Below, piece after piece: positions 50,727 through 60,238 of a stretch of DNA of 64,000 nt. The notes beneath the pieces were generated by a model, which worked only from the letters and a program-made list of their open reading frames with translations, was not told the origin of the DNA and searched no databases. The translations under genes were made by a program, and so were the position numbers. The first letter of the stretch is position 1, and each line of letters opens with the position of its first letter. The DNA comes from Klebsiella huaxiensis (GTDB taxonomy: Bacteria; Pseudomonadota; Gammaproteobacteria; Enterobacterales; Enterobacteriaceae): the NCBI RefSeq assembly GCF_003261575.2, contig NZ_CP036175.1:248001-312000 (forward strand), in the 5' to 3' direction.

Positions 50727-52403
50727 TTATTGTGGGTAAGGCACCCAGCTGCCGCCGTTTAGCTGGACATAAGGTTTACCTTGATACTGAATCACGATAG
50801 CGTTGGAGTTTTCCGAGACCGCCGCGCTCTGCGGCAGATTAGCAATATACTGCTGCCAGTTGATGTCGTTTTCGCCAAACATCTTGCCATCCAGTGCGCG
50901 AACCACCAGCTCCGAAACAGCCAGATAGCTACTTGGCTGATCTATTGTGATCGGCGCATCGGGATGCCGCGCCTTGATGCCGAAAAACTTCACCGCTGCC
51001 GGGACGTTGGTAATCGAGGGGCTTGGAATATCGCGCAGGCCGGAAACCTGCATTTTGTCGCCTTTCAATGCCGCACCGTGTTCCGGCACGACAATGACCA
51101 TCACCTTACGACCTGATTTATCCAGCTCAGTGAAAAAACTGTCCAGCTCATCGAAGAACTTCTGCGCACGGGCTTTATAGTCTGCGGTTTTGCTCTGGCC
51201 CGGATAGTGGTTGCCATCATGCAGCGGCAGCGTGTTGTAGAAGGTTGCGGTGCGCGGCGTGTTCAGTTTATCCAGCGTCTGCAGCCAGCGGTTTAGCGTC
51301 GCCTGGTCGTCATAAACCGGTGAACCATCAAATCCTTGCAGAATCACCGGCAGGCCAGTTTGATCCATCAGTGGGCTCTGGATACCGCCCAACGAGCGAA
51401 GCTCTTTCAGGAAGTCGCCAAAGATACCGTTATGCCCAAGCATCAACTGCTGGGTAAAGCCCAGCTTCGCCAGGTTTTCAAACAGGTAGCATTCATTACC
51501 TGACGGCTGATACAGGTTAGCGTGAGAGAGTTGACCACAGCTGGCGCGCAGCAGGCGAGCCGCCGCCGGACCGCTGTAAGAGGTCGCTGAGTTAAAGTTT
51601 TTGAACAGCAGGTCGAAATGCTTCCACAGCGGGTGATCCATTAACCCGGCGGCTTCGATATCTGACCATGACAGAGAACAGATATTGATAATTAATACAT
51701 CAAACGGCTGAGCGTCGGCCGGGAGCGCGTCAGGGAAAGGCGTTTTACGTTTCTGCTCAGAGGCATAAAAGGTATTTAGCCAGTTGGTCAGATTGGCCGA
51801 CGTTGGCGACTCCGTTTGCGGTGGAATATCGTTATTTGCCGGGGCGGTATTGGTGGCGATAGCGGTACCGCCGCCGGTATTGGTTGCGGTATTTGCCGTC
51901 GCTGCCGTAGGTTGACCTGTTGGCCATAGGGTAAAAGAGGGCAGCAGCGGGCTAACAACCAGCCAGACCATGATCGCCGAGACAAAAACCGTCACCCGCA
52001 GCCATTGGCTGATAAACAGCCACAAGACCAGCAGGACAAAGAACGCGCCAACCATATTCCAGTTGATAAAGCGGGTCACTAGATCCCAGATGTAGTCGGC
52101 GCTAAAGCCAGCAATCTGCGAACCCTGACTGAAGATGCTTTCCAGACCGGGTAGCCAGGTATCGTGCCAGAACAGCATAAAGCCCAGCGGGATCGCTATC
52201 CAGTGGCGCAGGCGGTGCAGCTTATACTGCGGAATTGGCACCAATAAGAAGGCGAGAAACACCAGGTTCAGCATCGAGTGAAAATTAAGGTATCCCGCCC
52301 ACAGCAAAGCAAACTTCACCAGGAAGTAGAAGTTCCAGCCGGATAAGCCGCGCCAGTACCGCCAGAGCGGAAGCGATGCAGCGGTTGTTTTTGGATTGGT
52401 CAT
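50727..52403 (-). CDS. bcsG: Cellulose phosphoethanolamine transferase BcsG
   Basis: The 558-residue inner-membrane protein adds phosphoethanolamine to cellulose. Four to five N-terminal transmembrane helices (about residues 20-160) are followed by a Thr/Ala/Asn-rich linker and a periplasmic zinc-dependent alkaline-phosphatase-type domain with SATSYSGPAAARLLRASCGQ (catalytic Ser near 277), GHNGIFGDF and VVPEHGAAL. It overlaps bcsF by four bases. Its product modifies the glucan of the neighbouring RQABZC complex. Confidence 0.95.
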   Translation of the reverse strand: MTNPKTTAASLPLWRYWRGLSGWNFYFLVKFALLWAGYLNFHSMLNLVFLAFLLVPIPQYKLHRLRHWIAIPLGFMLFWHDTWLPGLESIFSQGSQIAGFSADYIWDLVTRFINWNMVGAFFVLLVLWLFISQWLRVTVFVSAIMVWLVVSPLLPSFTLWPTGQPTAATANTATNTGGGTAIATNTAPANNDIPPQTESPTSANLTNWLNTFYASEQKRKTPFPDALPADAQPFDVLIINICSLSWSDIEAAGLMDHPLWKHFDLLFKNFNSATSYSGPAAARLLRASCGQLSHANLYQPSGNECYLFENLAKLGFTQQLMLGHNGIFGDFLKELRSLGGIQSPLMDQTGLPVILQGFDGSPVYDDQATLNRWLQTLDKLNTPRTATFYNTLPLHDGNHYPGQSKTADYKARAQKFFDELDSFFTELDKSGRKVMVIVVPEHGAALKGDKMQVSGLRDIPSPSITNVPAAVKFFGIKARHPDAPITIDQPSSYLAVSELVVRALDGKMFGENDINWQQYIANLPQSAAVSENSNAIVIQYQGKPYVQLNGGSWVPYPQ

Positions 52404-52597
52404 TTTGTTGATTTGCCTTGCCTGGATGCCGTTTCCCGGCGCAACACGCCAGCCGGTTTGACATAACGGGGTTTAAAGAACATCAGTCGTAACGTGGTAC
52501 GAATACGCCGCTGGTAGTGGCGCGTCAGGTATCCCAGCGGGAAAAACAGCAGGGCGCACAGGACGACCAACTGAATAATATCGGCAATAGACATCAT
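52400..52597 (-). CDS. bcsF: BcsF, small inner-membrane protein
   Basis: The 65-residue protein has one transmembrane helix (ADIIQLVVLCALLFFPLGYL, about 5-24) and a very basic cytoplasmic tail (RHYQRRIRTTLRL). In E. coli BcsF recruits BcsE to the membrane and to BcsG. Start and stop overlap bcsE and bcsG by four bases each. Confidence 0.94.
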   Translation of the reverse strand: MMSIADIIQLVVLCALLFFPLGYLTRHYQRRIRTTLRLMFFKPRYVKPAGVLRRETASRQGKSTK

Positions 52598-54150
52598 AGA
52601 TTTAGCTCCCCATCGATGGATAAGCGATGTGGCTCAGGGTTTCGACGCCAGCTTCGCCCATCATGGGTCGCGTTGATGGCCTCATTCTTGCCCAGAGAAA
52701 TAGGCAGAGGCGTGTTCCAGTTCGCTGGCATGATGCCGCGCATCAACATAATTTCAGCGGATATCTGCTTATCTTCAAACCAAATCATTCGGTTAGAGAA
52801 AATATCGCCGGTAGGCAAAGGGAAAATATGGTTTAACGCGGTATCGAGATCGTTTACGCGGCAAAACGACAGGAACAGCACCAGACGATTGTTACCAATA
52901 GTCATGATGTCGCCCATGCGGTTGGGTTTACACAGCGTCAGCGCCTGCTCGACGCGCAGGCCCGGTGCCGGACGTAGCGCCACCATTACGCCTTTGCTAT
53001 CGGCGGGCAGCATGGTGTTAGCCATAATATTGTGCACCGCTTCGCAGAAGGCATCCCACTTCTGGTAGCCGCGCAGTTTTAGCGGTTGACTCCAGGTGAG
53101 CAGGGTGGAGAAATCTTCCGGAATATGGCGGGTAAACTTCTGTTTCTGTACGCTTTCAATTAGCGTCAGGCAGCGCGAAAGCGGTGCGCCGCTGGGGATA
53201 ACCATATTTGCGCCGCTGCTTAGCAAAAGTCGCTCATCGGTGGCGCGCAGGCTTGGGGTCTGCTCGCGAACGATCACTTTTAACGCGCTGCCGCGCTGGC
53301 GGCGCAGCGTGTGGATATAGCGTCCCAACTGCTCAATCTGCTCGTTTTGGGTAATGGAGAAGATAAGCGTCGCCGCCTGCGCCATCCGTCCGGCATTGAA
53401 AACAGCGTCGTTGGTATCGAATAGTGTCCAGTACTCGGAAAGTGCGGGCGCCCCTTCCAGTACTCGCAGGTTACTGAGGACAACCTTCTCGTCGCTGCGT
53501 GGCTGAACGACGGTTTCCTCATCCTGCGCCAGTCGCCAGCCATTTTCTTCGTGCAAAACAGTGAGTTGCTGCTGGGCGCTTATTCCTTTTTCGCTTCCCC
53601 ACCAGGCAATATCAAACAGGTGGCTGTCACCCTGGTAACGAATACTTGCCAGACCGGCAAGAGAACGATACTCGCGTAATAAAGGGGAAAGCTGTTTATC
53701 GATATCATGCCCAGAATTAAGTACTAATAGGGAACAATGATGGTATTTAGCCCAGCGATATGATTTTTCAACCCAGTTGCATAATTCTTCACTTTTAATA
53801 TTCTGCCAGGCGTTTTCGGCACATAGCAGAATAAATAAATAATTGCCAGGTTCGAGGGAACAAACTAAATCCCGGTGCATCTCCTCCAGGCCTTCAACGC
53901 GGTTTGGCATGGTAAATAATGCGACCTTTTCGGGACCAGTATCTTTTTCTAATGAAATGATTTCTTTGGGGTTATCGCCCATAACGATCGCTGCCACTTG
54001 GCTTTTTTTATCCTGGGCAGCAAGCGTATGGTTAAGCAGGCTTACCGCGTCGGCATGGCGGTCAACGTTAAGCCACCATACTCCACCAACGGGCATATGG
54101 CGTACTTCGTCCCATAATGATGAAATACCCAAAGAATATACGATATCCAC
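52594..54150 (-). CDS. bcsE: BcsE, c-di-GMP-binding cellulose regulator
   Basis: The 518-residue cytoplasmic protein matches E. coli BcsE from GISSLWDEVRHMPVGGVWW to the C-terminal GIL domain. The c-di-GMP-binding RxGD motif is present in CKPNRMGDIMTIGN (near 409-412). BcsE binds c-di-GMP and the BcsRQ complex to maximise cellulose output. First gene of bcsEFG, divergent from bcsR across a 167-base promoter region. Confidence 0.95.
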   Translation of the reverse strand: MDIVYSLGISSLWDEVRHMPVGGVWWLNVDRHADAVSLLNHTLAAQDKKSQVAAIVMGDNPKEIISLEKDTGPEKVALFTMPNRVEGLEEMHRDLVCSLEPGNYLFILLCAENAWQNIKSEELCNWVEKSYRWAKYHHCSLLVLNSGHDIDKQLSPLLREYRSLAGLASIRYQGDSHLFDIAWWGSEKGISAQQQLTVLHEENGWRLAQDEETVVQPRSDEKVVLSNLRVLEGAPALSEYWTLFDTNDAVFNAGRMAQAATLIFSITQNEQIEQLGRYIHTLRRQRGSALKVIVREQTPSLRATDERLLLSSGANMVIPSGAPLSRCLTLIESVQKQKFTRHIPEDFSTLLTWSQPLKLRGYQKWDAFCEAVHNIMANTMLPADSKGVMVALRPAPGLRVEQALTLCKPNRMGDIMTIGNNRLVLFLSFCRVNDLDTALNHIFPLPTGDIFSNRMIWFEDKQISAEIMLMRGIMPANWNTPLPISLGKNEAINATHDGRSWRRNPEPHRLSIDGELNL

Positions 54151-54317
54151 GGCGTCCCTCGTGAGACCTGATTTACACTTGATCAGTTTACTAGCGAAAG
54201 CGCCAGAGTAAACCTAACATTGAAATTAAAGGACATCAGTTTTAGCATGTAAACCTAATTTAAGGATGAACAAATACCTCGTAGTTTAATTTATTGTATT
54301 TTCCAACGGACAGAGAA

Positions 54318-54506
54318 ATGCCAGCAAAAGAGCCAGCTGTACCCACCGATGCGACTTTGGGTTACACCTTTCAAAATGATTTTCTGGCATTAAGCCGGGC
54401 ATTTTCCCTGCCTGATATTGATTACCACGACATTTCCCGACGCGAGCAGTTAACCGCGGCGCTGAAACGCTGGCCATTACTGGCTGAATTAGCTGAGAAA
54501 AAGTAA
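54318..54506 (+). CDS. bcsR: BcsR, small cellulose operon protein
   Basis: The 62-residue protein matches E. coli BcsR (YhjR): LGYTFQNDFLALSRAFSLPDIDYHDISRREQL and KRWPLLAELAEKK. BcsR binds BcsQ in an ATP-dependent 2:2 complex that regulates the synthase. The ATG at 54318 gives the E. coli length; an upstream in-frame start would add eight residues. It stands 11 bases before bcsQ. Confidence 0.93.
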   Translation: MPAKEPAVPTDATLGYTFQNDFLALSRAFSLPDIDYHDISRREQLTAALKRWPLLAELAEKK

Positions 54507-54517
54507 GGAAGCCGTTG

Positions 54518-55255
54518 ATGGCTATTCTGGGATTACAAGGCGTGCGCGGTGGCACTGGCACCACATCGATTACCGCTGCGCTAGCCTGGGCGCTGCAATT
54601 ACTCGGGGAAACCGTACTGGTGGTTGATGCCAGCCCGGACAATATGCTGCGCTTTTTTTTCAACGTCGATTTTAGCCACAAAGCGGGCTGGGCGCGTGCG
54701 ATGATCGACGGCGATGACTGGCGTGATGCCGGACTTCGCTACACTTCGCATATCGATCTGCTGCCGTTTGGTCAGCTCGAACCGGGTGAACGCGAGAATA
54801 TTGACCAGCTTCAGTCGATGCTTTCGCCGATGGCCGAAATGGTGCAAAAGCTCCATCAGCAGGGCGCTCACCGCTGGCTGTTGATTGACCTGCCGGACGG
54901 CTATTCGCCGCTGACTCGCGCCTTAATCAACGTATGCGACCGCACGCTGGTGGTGGTCCATCCGGACGGTAACAGCCATATTCGCCTGCATCAGCAGGCA
55001 TTACCGACGAATAGCGATATTCTGATCAACGATCTGCGCGTCGGCAGCCAGCTGCAGGAAGATTTATATCAGCTGTGGCTGGAGAGTCAGCGCCGCATTT
55101 TGCCGGTGACGATTCATCGCGATGAGGCGATGGCGGAGTGTCTGGCGGCGAAGCAGCCGCTCGGCGAATATCGTCAGGATTCTCTGGCGGCGGAAGAGAT
55201 ACTCACGCTTGCCAACTGGTGCCTGCTGCACTATGTCGGCAAGGGGGCTGAATGA
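54518..55255 (+). CDS. bcsQ: BcsQ, MinD/ParA-like ATPase of cellulose operon 2
   Basis: The 245-residue protein matches E. coli BcsQ (GLQGVRGGTGTTSITAALAWAL, VLVVDASPDNMLR, LLPFGQLEPGE, WLLIDLP). The P loop has RGGTGTTS, so the signature Lys and the usual P-loop Lys are replaced by Arg and Thr. E. coli BcsQ has the same form and still binds ATP with BcsR. This separates it from the KGGVGKTT copy at 38438. The ATG at 54518 has AAGGA upstream; TTG one codon earlier is less likely. ATGA overlap with bcsA. Confidence 0.93.
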   Translation: MAILGLQGVRGGTGTTSITAALAWALQLLGETVLVVDASPDNMLRFFFNVDFSHKAGWARAMIDGDDWRDAGLRYTSHIDLLPFGQLEPGERENIDQLQSMLSPMAEMVQKLHQQGAHRWLLIDLPDGYSPLTRALINVCDRTLVVVHPDGNSHIRLHQQALPTNSDILINDLRVGSQLQEDLYQLWLESQRRILPVTIHRDEAMAECLAAKQPLGEYRQDSLAAEEILTLANWCLLHYVGKGAE

Positions 55256-57870
55256 TTCGCCTGAGTACCCTACTGCTGGCTCCACCGGTTGGCGAACGAC
55301 TGAGCGAGCGCTATCGTGATTATCGTCGGCACGGTGCGTCGTGGCTGGCGGCCGCGTTGGGCTGCTTGTGGGCGTCATTGGCGTGGGCGTTTATGCCGCT
55401 GGAAACGCCGCGCTGGCAGGCGATTCGCGAGCGCCATGATGAATTTTTCCCGCATATCAATCCGCATCGCCCGCGCCCGCTGGACCCGATTCGCTACCTG
55501 CTGCAATCCTTATGGCTGCTGGCGACCCGGGTGCCGGAGCCGGATAAAAAGGTCAATTGGCGTTCGCTGGTCGCCCTCGAAGGTGTGCAGGGACGCTATG
55601 CGCAATGGCTGGAAAAGCTGCCGGAGAAGGTTAATGCCCGCACTAGCCATTTAGATAAACACAAAGAGCTGGCACACCTGAACCCGAAGCTGAGACGGTT
55701 GATTCTCGGCACGGTGACGTTTTTCTCGCTGATCCTGGCACTGCTCTGTATTACTCAGCCCTTTAATCCGCTGTCGCAGTTTATTTTCCTGCTGTTGCTG
55801 TGGGGCGTCGCGTTGCTGGTGCGCCGTATTCCTGGGCGCTTCTCAGCGCTGATGCTGATCGTGCTTTCGCTAACCGTTTCCTGTCGCTATATCTGGTGGC
55901 GTTACACCTCAACACTCAACTGGGATGACCCGGTAAGTCTGGTGTGTGGGATCATTCTGCTGTTCGCTGAAACCTATGCCTGGATTGTGCTGGTGCTGGG
56001 CTATTTCCAGGTCGTCTGGCCGCTGAACCGCCAGCCGGTGCCGCTGCCGGAGGATATGGCGCAGTGGCCGACGGTGGATATCTTCGTGCCGACCTATAAC
56101 GAAGACCTCAACGTGGTGAAAAACACCATTTATGCCTCGCAGGGGATCGACTGGCCGAAGGACAAGCTCAATATCTGGATCCTCGACGACGGCGGGCGCG
56201 AAGAGTTTCGCCAGTTCGCCAAAGACGTCGGGGTGCACTACATCGCGCGCACCACTCATGAACACGCGAAAGCCGGGAATATCAATAATGCGCTGAAGTA
56301 CGCCAAAGGCGAGTTTGTGTCGATTTTCGACTGCGATCATGTGCCGACACGCTCATTCCTGCAAATGACCATGGGCTGGTTCCTGAAAGAGAAAGAACTG
56401 GCAATGATGCAGACGCCGCACCACTTCTTCTCCCCGGACCCGTTTGAACGCAACCTCGGGCGTTTTCGCAAAACGCCGAACGAAGGCACGCTGTTTTATG
56501 GCCTGGTGCAGGATGGTAACGACATGTGGGACGCCACCTTCTTCTGCGGCTCTTGCGCGGTAATCCGCCGCGGCCCGCTGGATGAAATTGGCGGTATCGC
56601 CGTGGAGACGGTGACTGAAGATGCCCATACCTCTCTGCGCCTGCATCGCCGCGGCCACACTTCCGCCTATATGCGTATTCCGCAGGCGGCCGGGCTGGCG
56701 ACGGAGAGCCTGTCGGCGCATATTGGTCAGCGTATCCGCTGGGCGCGCGGGATGGTGCAGATTTTCCGTCTCGATAACCCGTTGTTTGGCAAAGGGCTGA
56801 AGCTGGCGCAGCGCGTCTGCTACGTCAACGCGATGCTGCACTTCCTGTCCGGTATTCCGCGCCTGATCTTCCTGACCGCGCCGCTGGCGTTTTTGCTGCT
56901 GCACGCCTATATCATTTACGCCCCCGCGCTGATGATTGCTCTGTTCGTTCTGCCGCATATGATTCACGCCAGCCTGACTAACTCGAAGATTCAGGGTAAA
57001 TATCGCCACTCTTTCTGGAGTGAAATCTACGAAACGGTGCTGGCCTGGTATATCGCTCCGCCGACGTTTGTCGCGCTGATAAACCCGCACAAGGGCAAAT
57101 TCAACGTCACCGCGAAGGGCGGGCTGGTGGAAGACGAGTACGTCGATTGGGTGATTTCTCGTCCCTATATCTACCTTGTGCTGTTGAATCTGATCGGCGT
57201 CGTCGTGGGTATCTGGCGCTTTATGTACGGCCCGGAAAACGAAGTTCTGACCGTCTGGGTGAGTATCATCTGGGTGTTCTATAACCTGATTATTCTCGGC
57301 GGCGCGGTGGCCGTGTCGGTCGAAAGCAAGCAGGTGCGGCGCTCGCATCGTGTAGAGATGTCGATGCCGGCAGCGATTGCTCGCGAAGATGGCCATCTGT
57401 TTTCCTGCACCGTTCATGACTACTCCGACGGTGGGCTTGGCGTCAAAATTCACGGCGAGGCGCAGGTGCTGGAAGGCCAGCACGTCAAGCTGCTGCTCAA
57501 ACGCGGGCAGCAGGAGTACAGCTTCCCGGTACGGGTTGCGCGGGTTAACGGCAGTGAAGTGGGTTTACAGCTGTTGCCGTTAAGCAATCGGCAGCATATT
57601 GATTTTGTGCAGTGTACGTTTGCCCGCGCAGATACGTGGGCGCTTTGGCAGGATAGCTTCCCGGAAGATAAACCGATGGAAAGCCTGCTGGATATCCTGA
57701 AGCTGGGATTCCGTGGATATCGTCACCTGGCGGAGTTTTCGCCGCCGTCGGTGAAGGTTATTTTCCGCTCGCTCACCATGCTGGTGGCCTGGGTTGTCTC
57801 GTTTATTCCGCGTCGTCCGGAACGTGCTGCGGCAATACTCTCGGCAGAACCGGCGATGGCTCAACAATGA
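55252..57870 (+). CDS. bcsA: Cellulose synthase catalytic subunit BcsA, operon 2
   Basis: The 872-residue enzyme has an N-terminal extension of ~150 residues, as in E. coli BcsA, before the glycosyltransferase family 2 domain. Motifs are WILDDGGREEF (near 311), DCDH (Asp360, Asp362), TVTEDAHT (near 453) and QRIRW (near 493-497). The PilZ domain has RRSHR (near 696) and DYSDGG (near 722) for c-di-GMP binding. It shares long identical stretches with the copy in operon 1 (PDPFERNL, FFCGSCAVIRR, RWARGM.QIFRLDNPL). Confidence 0.96.
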   Translation: MIRLSTLLLAPPVGERLSERYRDYRRHGASWLAAALGCLWASLAWAFMPLETPRWQAIRERHDEFFPHINPHRPRPLDPIRYLLQSLWLLATRVPEPDKKVNWRSLVALEGVQGRYAQWLEKLPEKVNARTSHLDKHKELAHLNPKLRRLILGTVTFFSLILALLCITQPFNPLSQFIFLLLLWGVALLVRRIPGRFSALMLIVLSLTVSCRYIWWRYTSTLNWDDPVSLVCGIILLFAETYAWIVLVLGYFQVVWPLNRQPVPLPEDMAQWPTVDIFVPTYNEDLNVVKNTIYASQGIDWPKDKLNIWILDDGGREEFRQFAKDVGVHYIARTTHEHAKAGNINNALKYAKGEFVSIFDCDHVPTRSFLQMTMGWFLKEKELAMMQTPHHFFSPDPFERNLGRFRKTPNEGTLFYGLVQDGNDMWDATFFCGSCAVIRRGPLDEIGGIAVETVTEDAHTSLRLHRRGHTSAYMRIPQAAGLATESLSAHIGQRIRWARGMVQIFRLDNPLFGKGLKLAQRVCYVNAMLHFLSGIPRLIFLTAPLAFLLLHAYIIYAPALMIALFVLPHMIHASLTNSKIQGKYRHSFWSEIYETVLAWYIAPPTFVALINPHKGKFNVTAKGGLVEDEYVDWVISRPYIYLVLLNLIGVVVGIWRFMYGPENEVLTVWVSIIWVFYNLIILGGAVAVSVESKQVRRSHRVEMSMPAAIAREDGHLFSCTVHDYSDGGLGVKIHGEAQVLEGQHVKLLLKRGQQEYSFPVRVARVNGSEVGLQLLPLSNRQHIDFVQCTFARADTWALWQDSFPEDKPMESLLDILKLGFRGYRHLAEFSPPSVKVIFRSLTMLVAWVVSFIPRRPERAAAILSAEPAMAQQ

Positions 57871-57880
57871 TGATAATGCG

Positions 57881-60232
57881 ATGAACAAAAAACTCTCTTT
57901 GGTTTGTGCAGTAGCGGTGAGCATTGGCGGCTGGTCCTCCTTCGCCTCGTATGCGGAACCGACGGCAGCGGTAGCTGCGGCCCCGGAAGCGGCACAGACG
58001 ACTACCGTGCCCGGTATTGCCGGGGTGGTTGCTGACAGCCAACCAACGGCGGCCCTTGCTGGCCCGGCGGCCCCGGTGGTGATATTGGATAATGCTCCGA
58101 CCCGCGACGTAAAGCTCACCTTTGCCAAAATCGCTCCGCCTCCGGGCAGTATGGTGCTGCGCGGCGCGCGTCCTGATGGCTCGGTAGACTTCGGTATGCG
58201 CAGTGATGAAGTGGTGGCGAAAGCGCTACTTAACCTCGACTACACGCCATCGCCGTCGCTGCTACCGATCCAGTCGCAACTGAAGGTCTATCTTAACGAT
58301 GAGCTGATGGGCGTTTTGCCGGTCACCAAAGAGCAACTGGGCAAAAAAGTCAGTGCGCAGATCCCGATAGATCCGCTCTATATCACCGATTTTAACCGTG
58401 TGCGCCTGGAGTTCGTTGGCCACTATCGTGATGTCTGTGAAAACCCGGCCAGCAGTACCCTGTGGCTGGATGTGGGCCGCGAAAGCTATCTGGATTTAAC
58501 CTATCAGTCGCTGAATGTGCGCAACGATCTCTCGCATTTCCCGGTCCCATTCTACGATTCCCGTGATACCCGCCAGCTGACGCTGCCAATGGTCTTTGCC
58601 TCTTCGCCGGATGTTCAGCAGCAGCAGGCGGCGGCGATTATCGCCTCGTGGTTCGGCAGCAAAGCGGGTTGGCGTGGCCAGCAGTTCCCGGTTCAGTTCA
58701 ATACACTACCGGATCGTAATGCCATTGTTTTCGCCACCAACGATAAGCGCCCGGATTTCCTGCGCGAGCATCCGCCGGTCAACGCGCCGACCATTGAAAT
58801 GATCGACCACCCGAACAATCCGTACGTCAAGCTACTGGTGGTATTCGGTCGTGATGATAAAGATCTGCTGCAGGCAGCGAAGGGGATTGCCCAAGGCAAT
58901 ATTCTGTTCCGCGGCAGCAGCGTGACGGTTGACGATGTGAAAGAGCTACAGGCACGTAAGCCTTACGATGCGCCAAATTGGGTGCGCACCGACCGGGCGG
59001 TGACCTTTGCCGAGCTGAAGACCTACGAACAGCAGCTGCAATCCAGCGGCCTGGTGCCGGATTCGATCAACGTGGCGCTAAACCTGCCGCCGGATCTGTA
59101 CCTGCTGCGCGCCAACGGCATCGATATGAATCTGAACTATCGCTACACCATGCCGCCGATCAAAGACAGCTCGCGCATGGATATCAGCCTTAACGATCAG
59201 TTCTTGCAGTCGTTTAGCCTCAACAGTTCGCAGGATGTGAATAAACTGATTCTGCGTCTGCCGGTGCTGCAGGGGCTGCTGGACGGCAAAACGGAAGTCA
59301 CGATCCCGGCATTGCGCCTCGGAGCGATGAACCAGCTGCGCTTTGATTTCCAGTATATGAACCCGATGCCCGGCGGCTCCATCGATAACTGCATTACCTT
59401 CCAGCCGGTGCAGAACCACGTGGTGATTGGCGACGATTCGACCATCGACTTCTCGAAGTACTATCACTTTATGGCGATGCCAGATCTGCGCGTGTTTGCC
59501 AACGCGGGCTTCCCGTATAGCCGGATGGCCGATCTGTCCGACACCCTGGTTGTGGTGCCCAAAACGCCGACTGAGGGCCAGGTTGCCACGCTGCTGGAGA
59601 CCACCGGCGGCATCGGTGCGCAAACCGGTCTGGCGGCAATTAACCTGCGTATGACCGATGACGGCAGCCAGATTAAAGATAAAGATGCCGACCTGCTGCT
59701 GATTGGCTCTATTCCGCAGGCGCTTAAGGACGACACCAAAATTAACCTGCTGGTTGAAGCGACCAAAAGCTGGGTGAAAATGCCGATGCGCCACTACGAC
59801 CTGGCAAGCATTTACCCTGACACCGAAGCCAGAACGCCGAATACCCGCACTGATATCACCTCGTCCGGACCGATGGCGGCGATTATCGGCTTCCAGTCGC
59901 CGTACAACGATCAGCGCAGCGTCGTGGCGCTGTTGGCTGATAGCCCGCGCGGCAACGAACTGCTGACCGCAGCGCTTAATGACAGCGGTAAACGCGCGGC
60001 GATGTTTGGCTCCGTTTCAGTGATCCGCGAATCGGGCGTCAATAGCCTGCGGGTGGGCGATGTTTACTATATCGGGCATCTGCCGTGGTTCGAACGCATC
60101 TGGTTTGCGCTCTCCAGCCACCCGGTGCTGCTGGCGATTCTGGCGGCGGTCAGCATCGTACTGCTGGCATGGGTACTGTGGCGCATGCTGCGTATTATTA
60201 GCCGTCGTCGCCTCAGCCTTGATGATGAGTAA
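57881..60232 (+). CDS. bcsB: Cellulose synthase regulatory subunit BcsB, operon 2
   Basis: The 783-residue periplasmic protein starts with a signal peptide (MNKKLSLVCAVAVSIGGWSSFASYAEP), then an Ala-rich linker and the BcsB domains (RNDLSHFPVPFYDSRDTRQLTLPMVF, DAPNWVRTDRAVTFAEL). It ends in an anchor helix (PVLLAILAAVSIVLLAWVLWRML). Length agrees with E. coli BcsB (779). It begins ten bases after bcsA. A longer frame from 57794 lies inside bcsA and was rejected. Confidence 0.95.
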   Translation: MNKKLSLVCAVAVSIGGWSSFASYAEPTAAVAAAPEAAQTTTVPGIAGVVADSQPTAALAGPAAPVVILDNAPTRDVKLTFAKIAPPPGSMVLRGARPDGSVDFGMRSDEVVAKALLNLDYTPSPSLLPIQSQLKVYLNDELMGVLPVTKEQLGKKVSAQIPIDPLYITDFNRVRLEFVGHYRDVCENPASSTLWLDVGRESYLDLTYQSLNVRNDLSHFPVPFYDSRDTRQLTLPMVFASSPDVQQQQAAAIIASWFGSKAGWRGQQFPVQFNTLPDRNAIVFATNDKRPDFLREHPPVNAPTIEMIDHPNNPYVKLLVVFGRDDKDLLQAAKGIAQGNILFRGSSVTVDDVKELQARKPYDAPNWVRTDRAVTFAELKTYEQQLQSSGLVPDSINVALNLPPDLYLLRANGIDMNLNYRYTMPPIKDSSRMDISLNDQFLQSFSLNSSQDVNKLILRLPVLQGLLDGKTEVTIPALRLGAMNQLRFDFQYMNPMPGGSIDNCITFQPVQNHVVIGDDSTIDFSKYYHFMAMPDLRVFANAGFPYSRMADLSDTLVVVPKTPTEGQVATLLETTGGIGAQTGLAAINLRMTDDGSQIKDKDADLLLIGSIPQALKDDTKINLLVEATKSWVKMPMRHYDLASIYPDTEARTPNTRTDITSSGPMAAIIGFQSPYNDQRSVVALLADSPRGNELLTAALNDSGKRAAMFGSVSVIRESGVNSLRVGDVYYIGHLPWFERIWFALSSHPVLLAILAAVSIVLLAWVLWRMLRIISRRRLSLDDE

Positions 60233-60238
60233 TTGATG

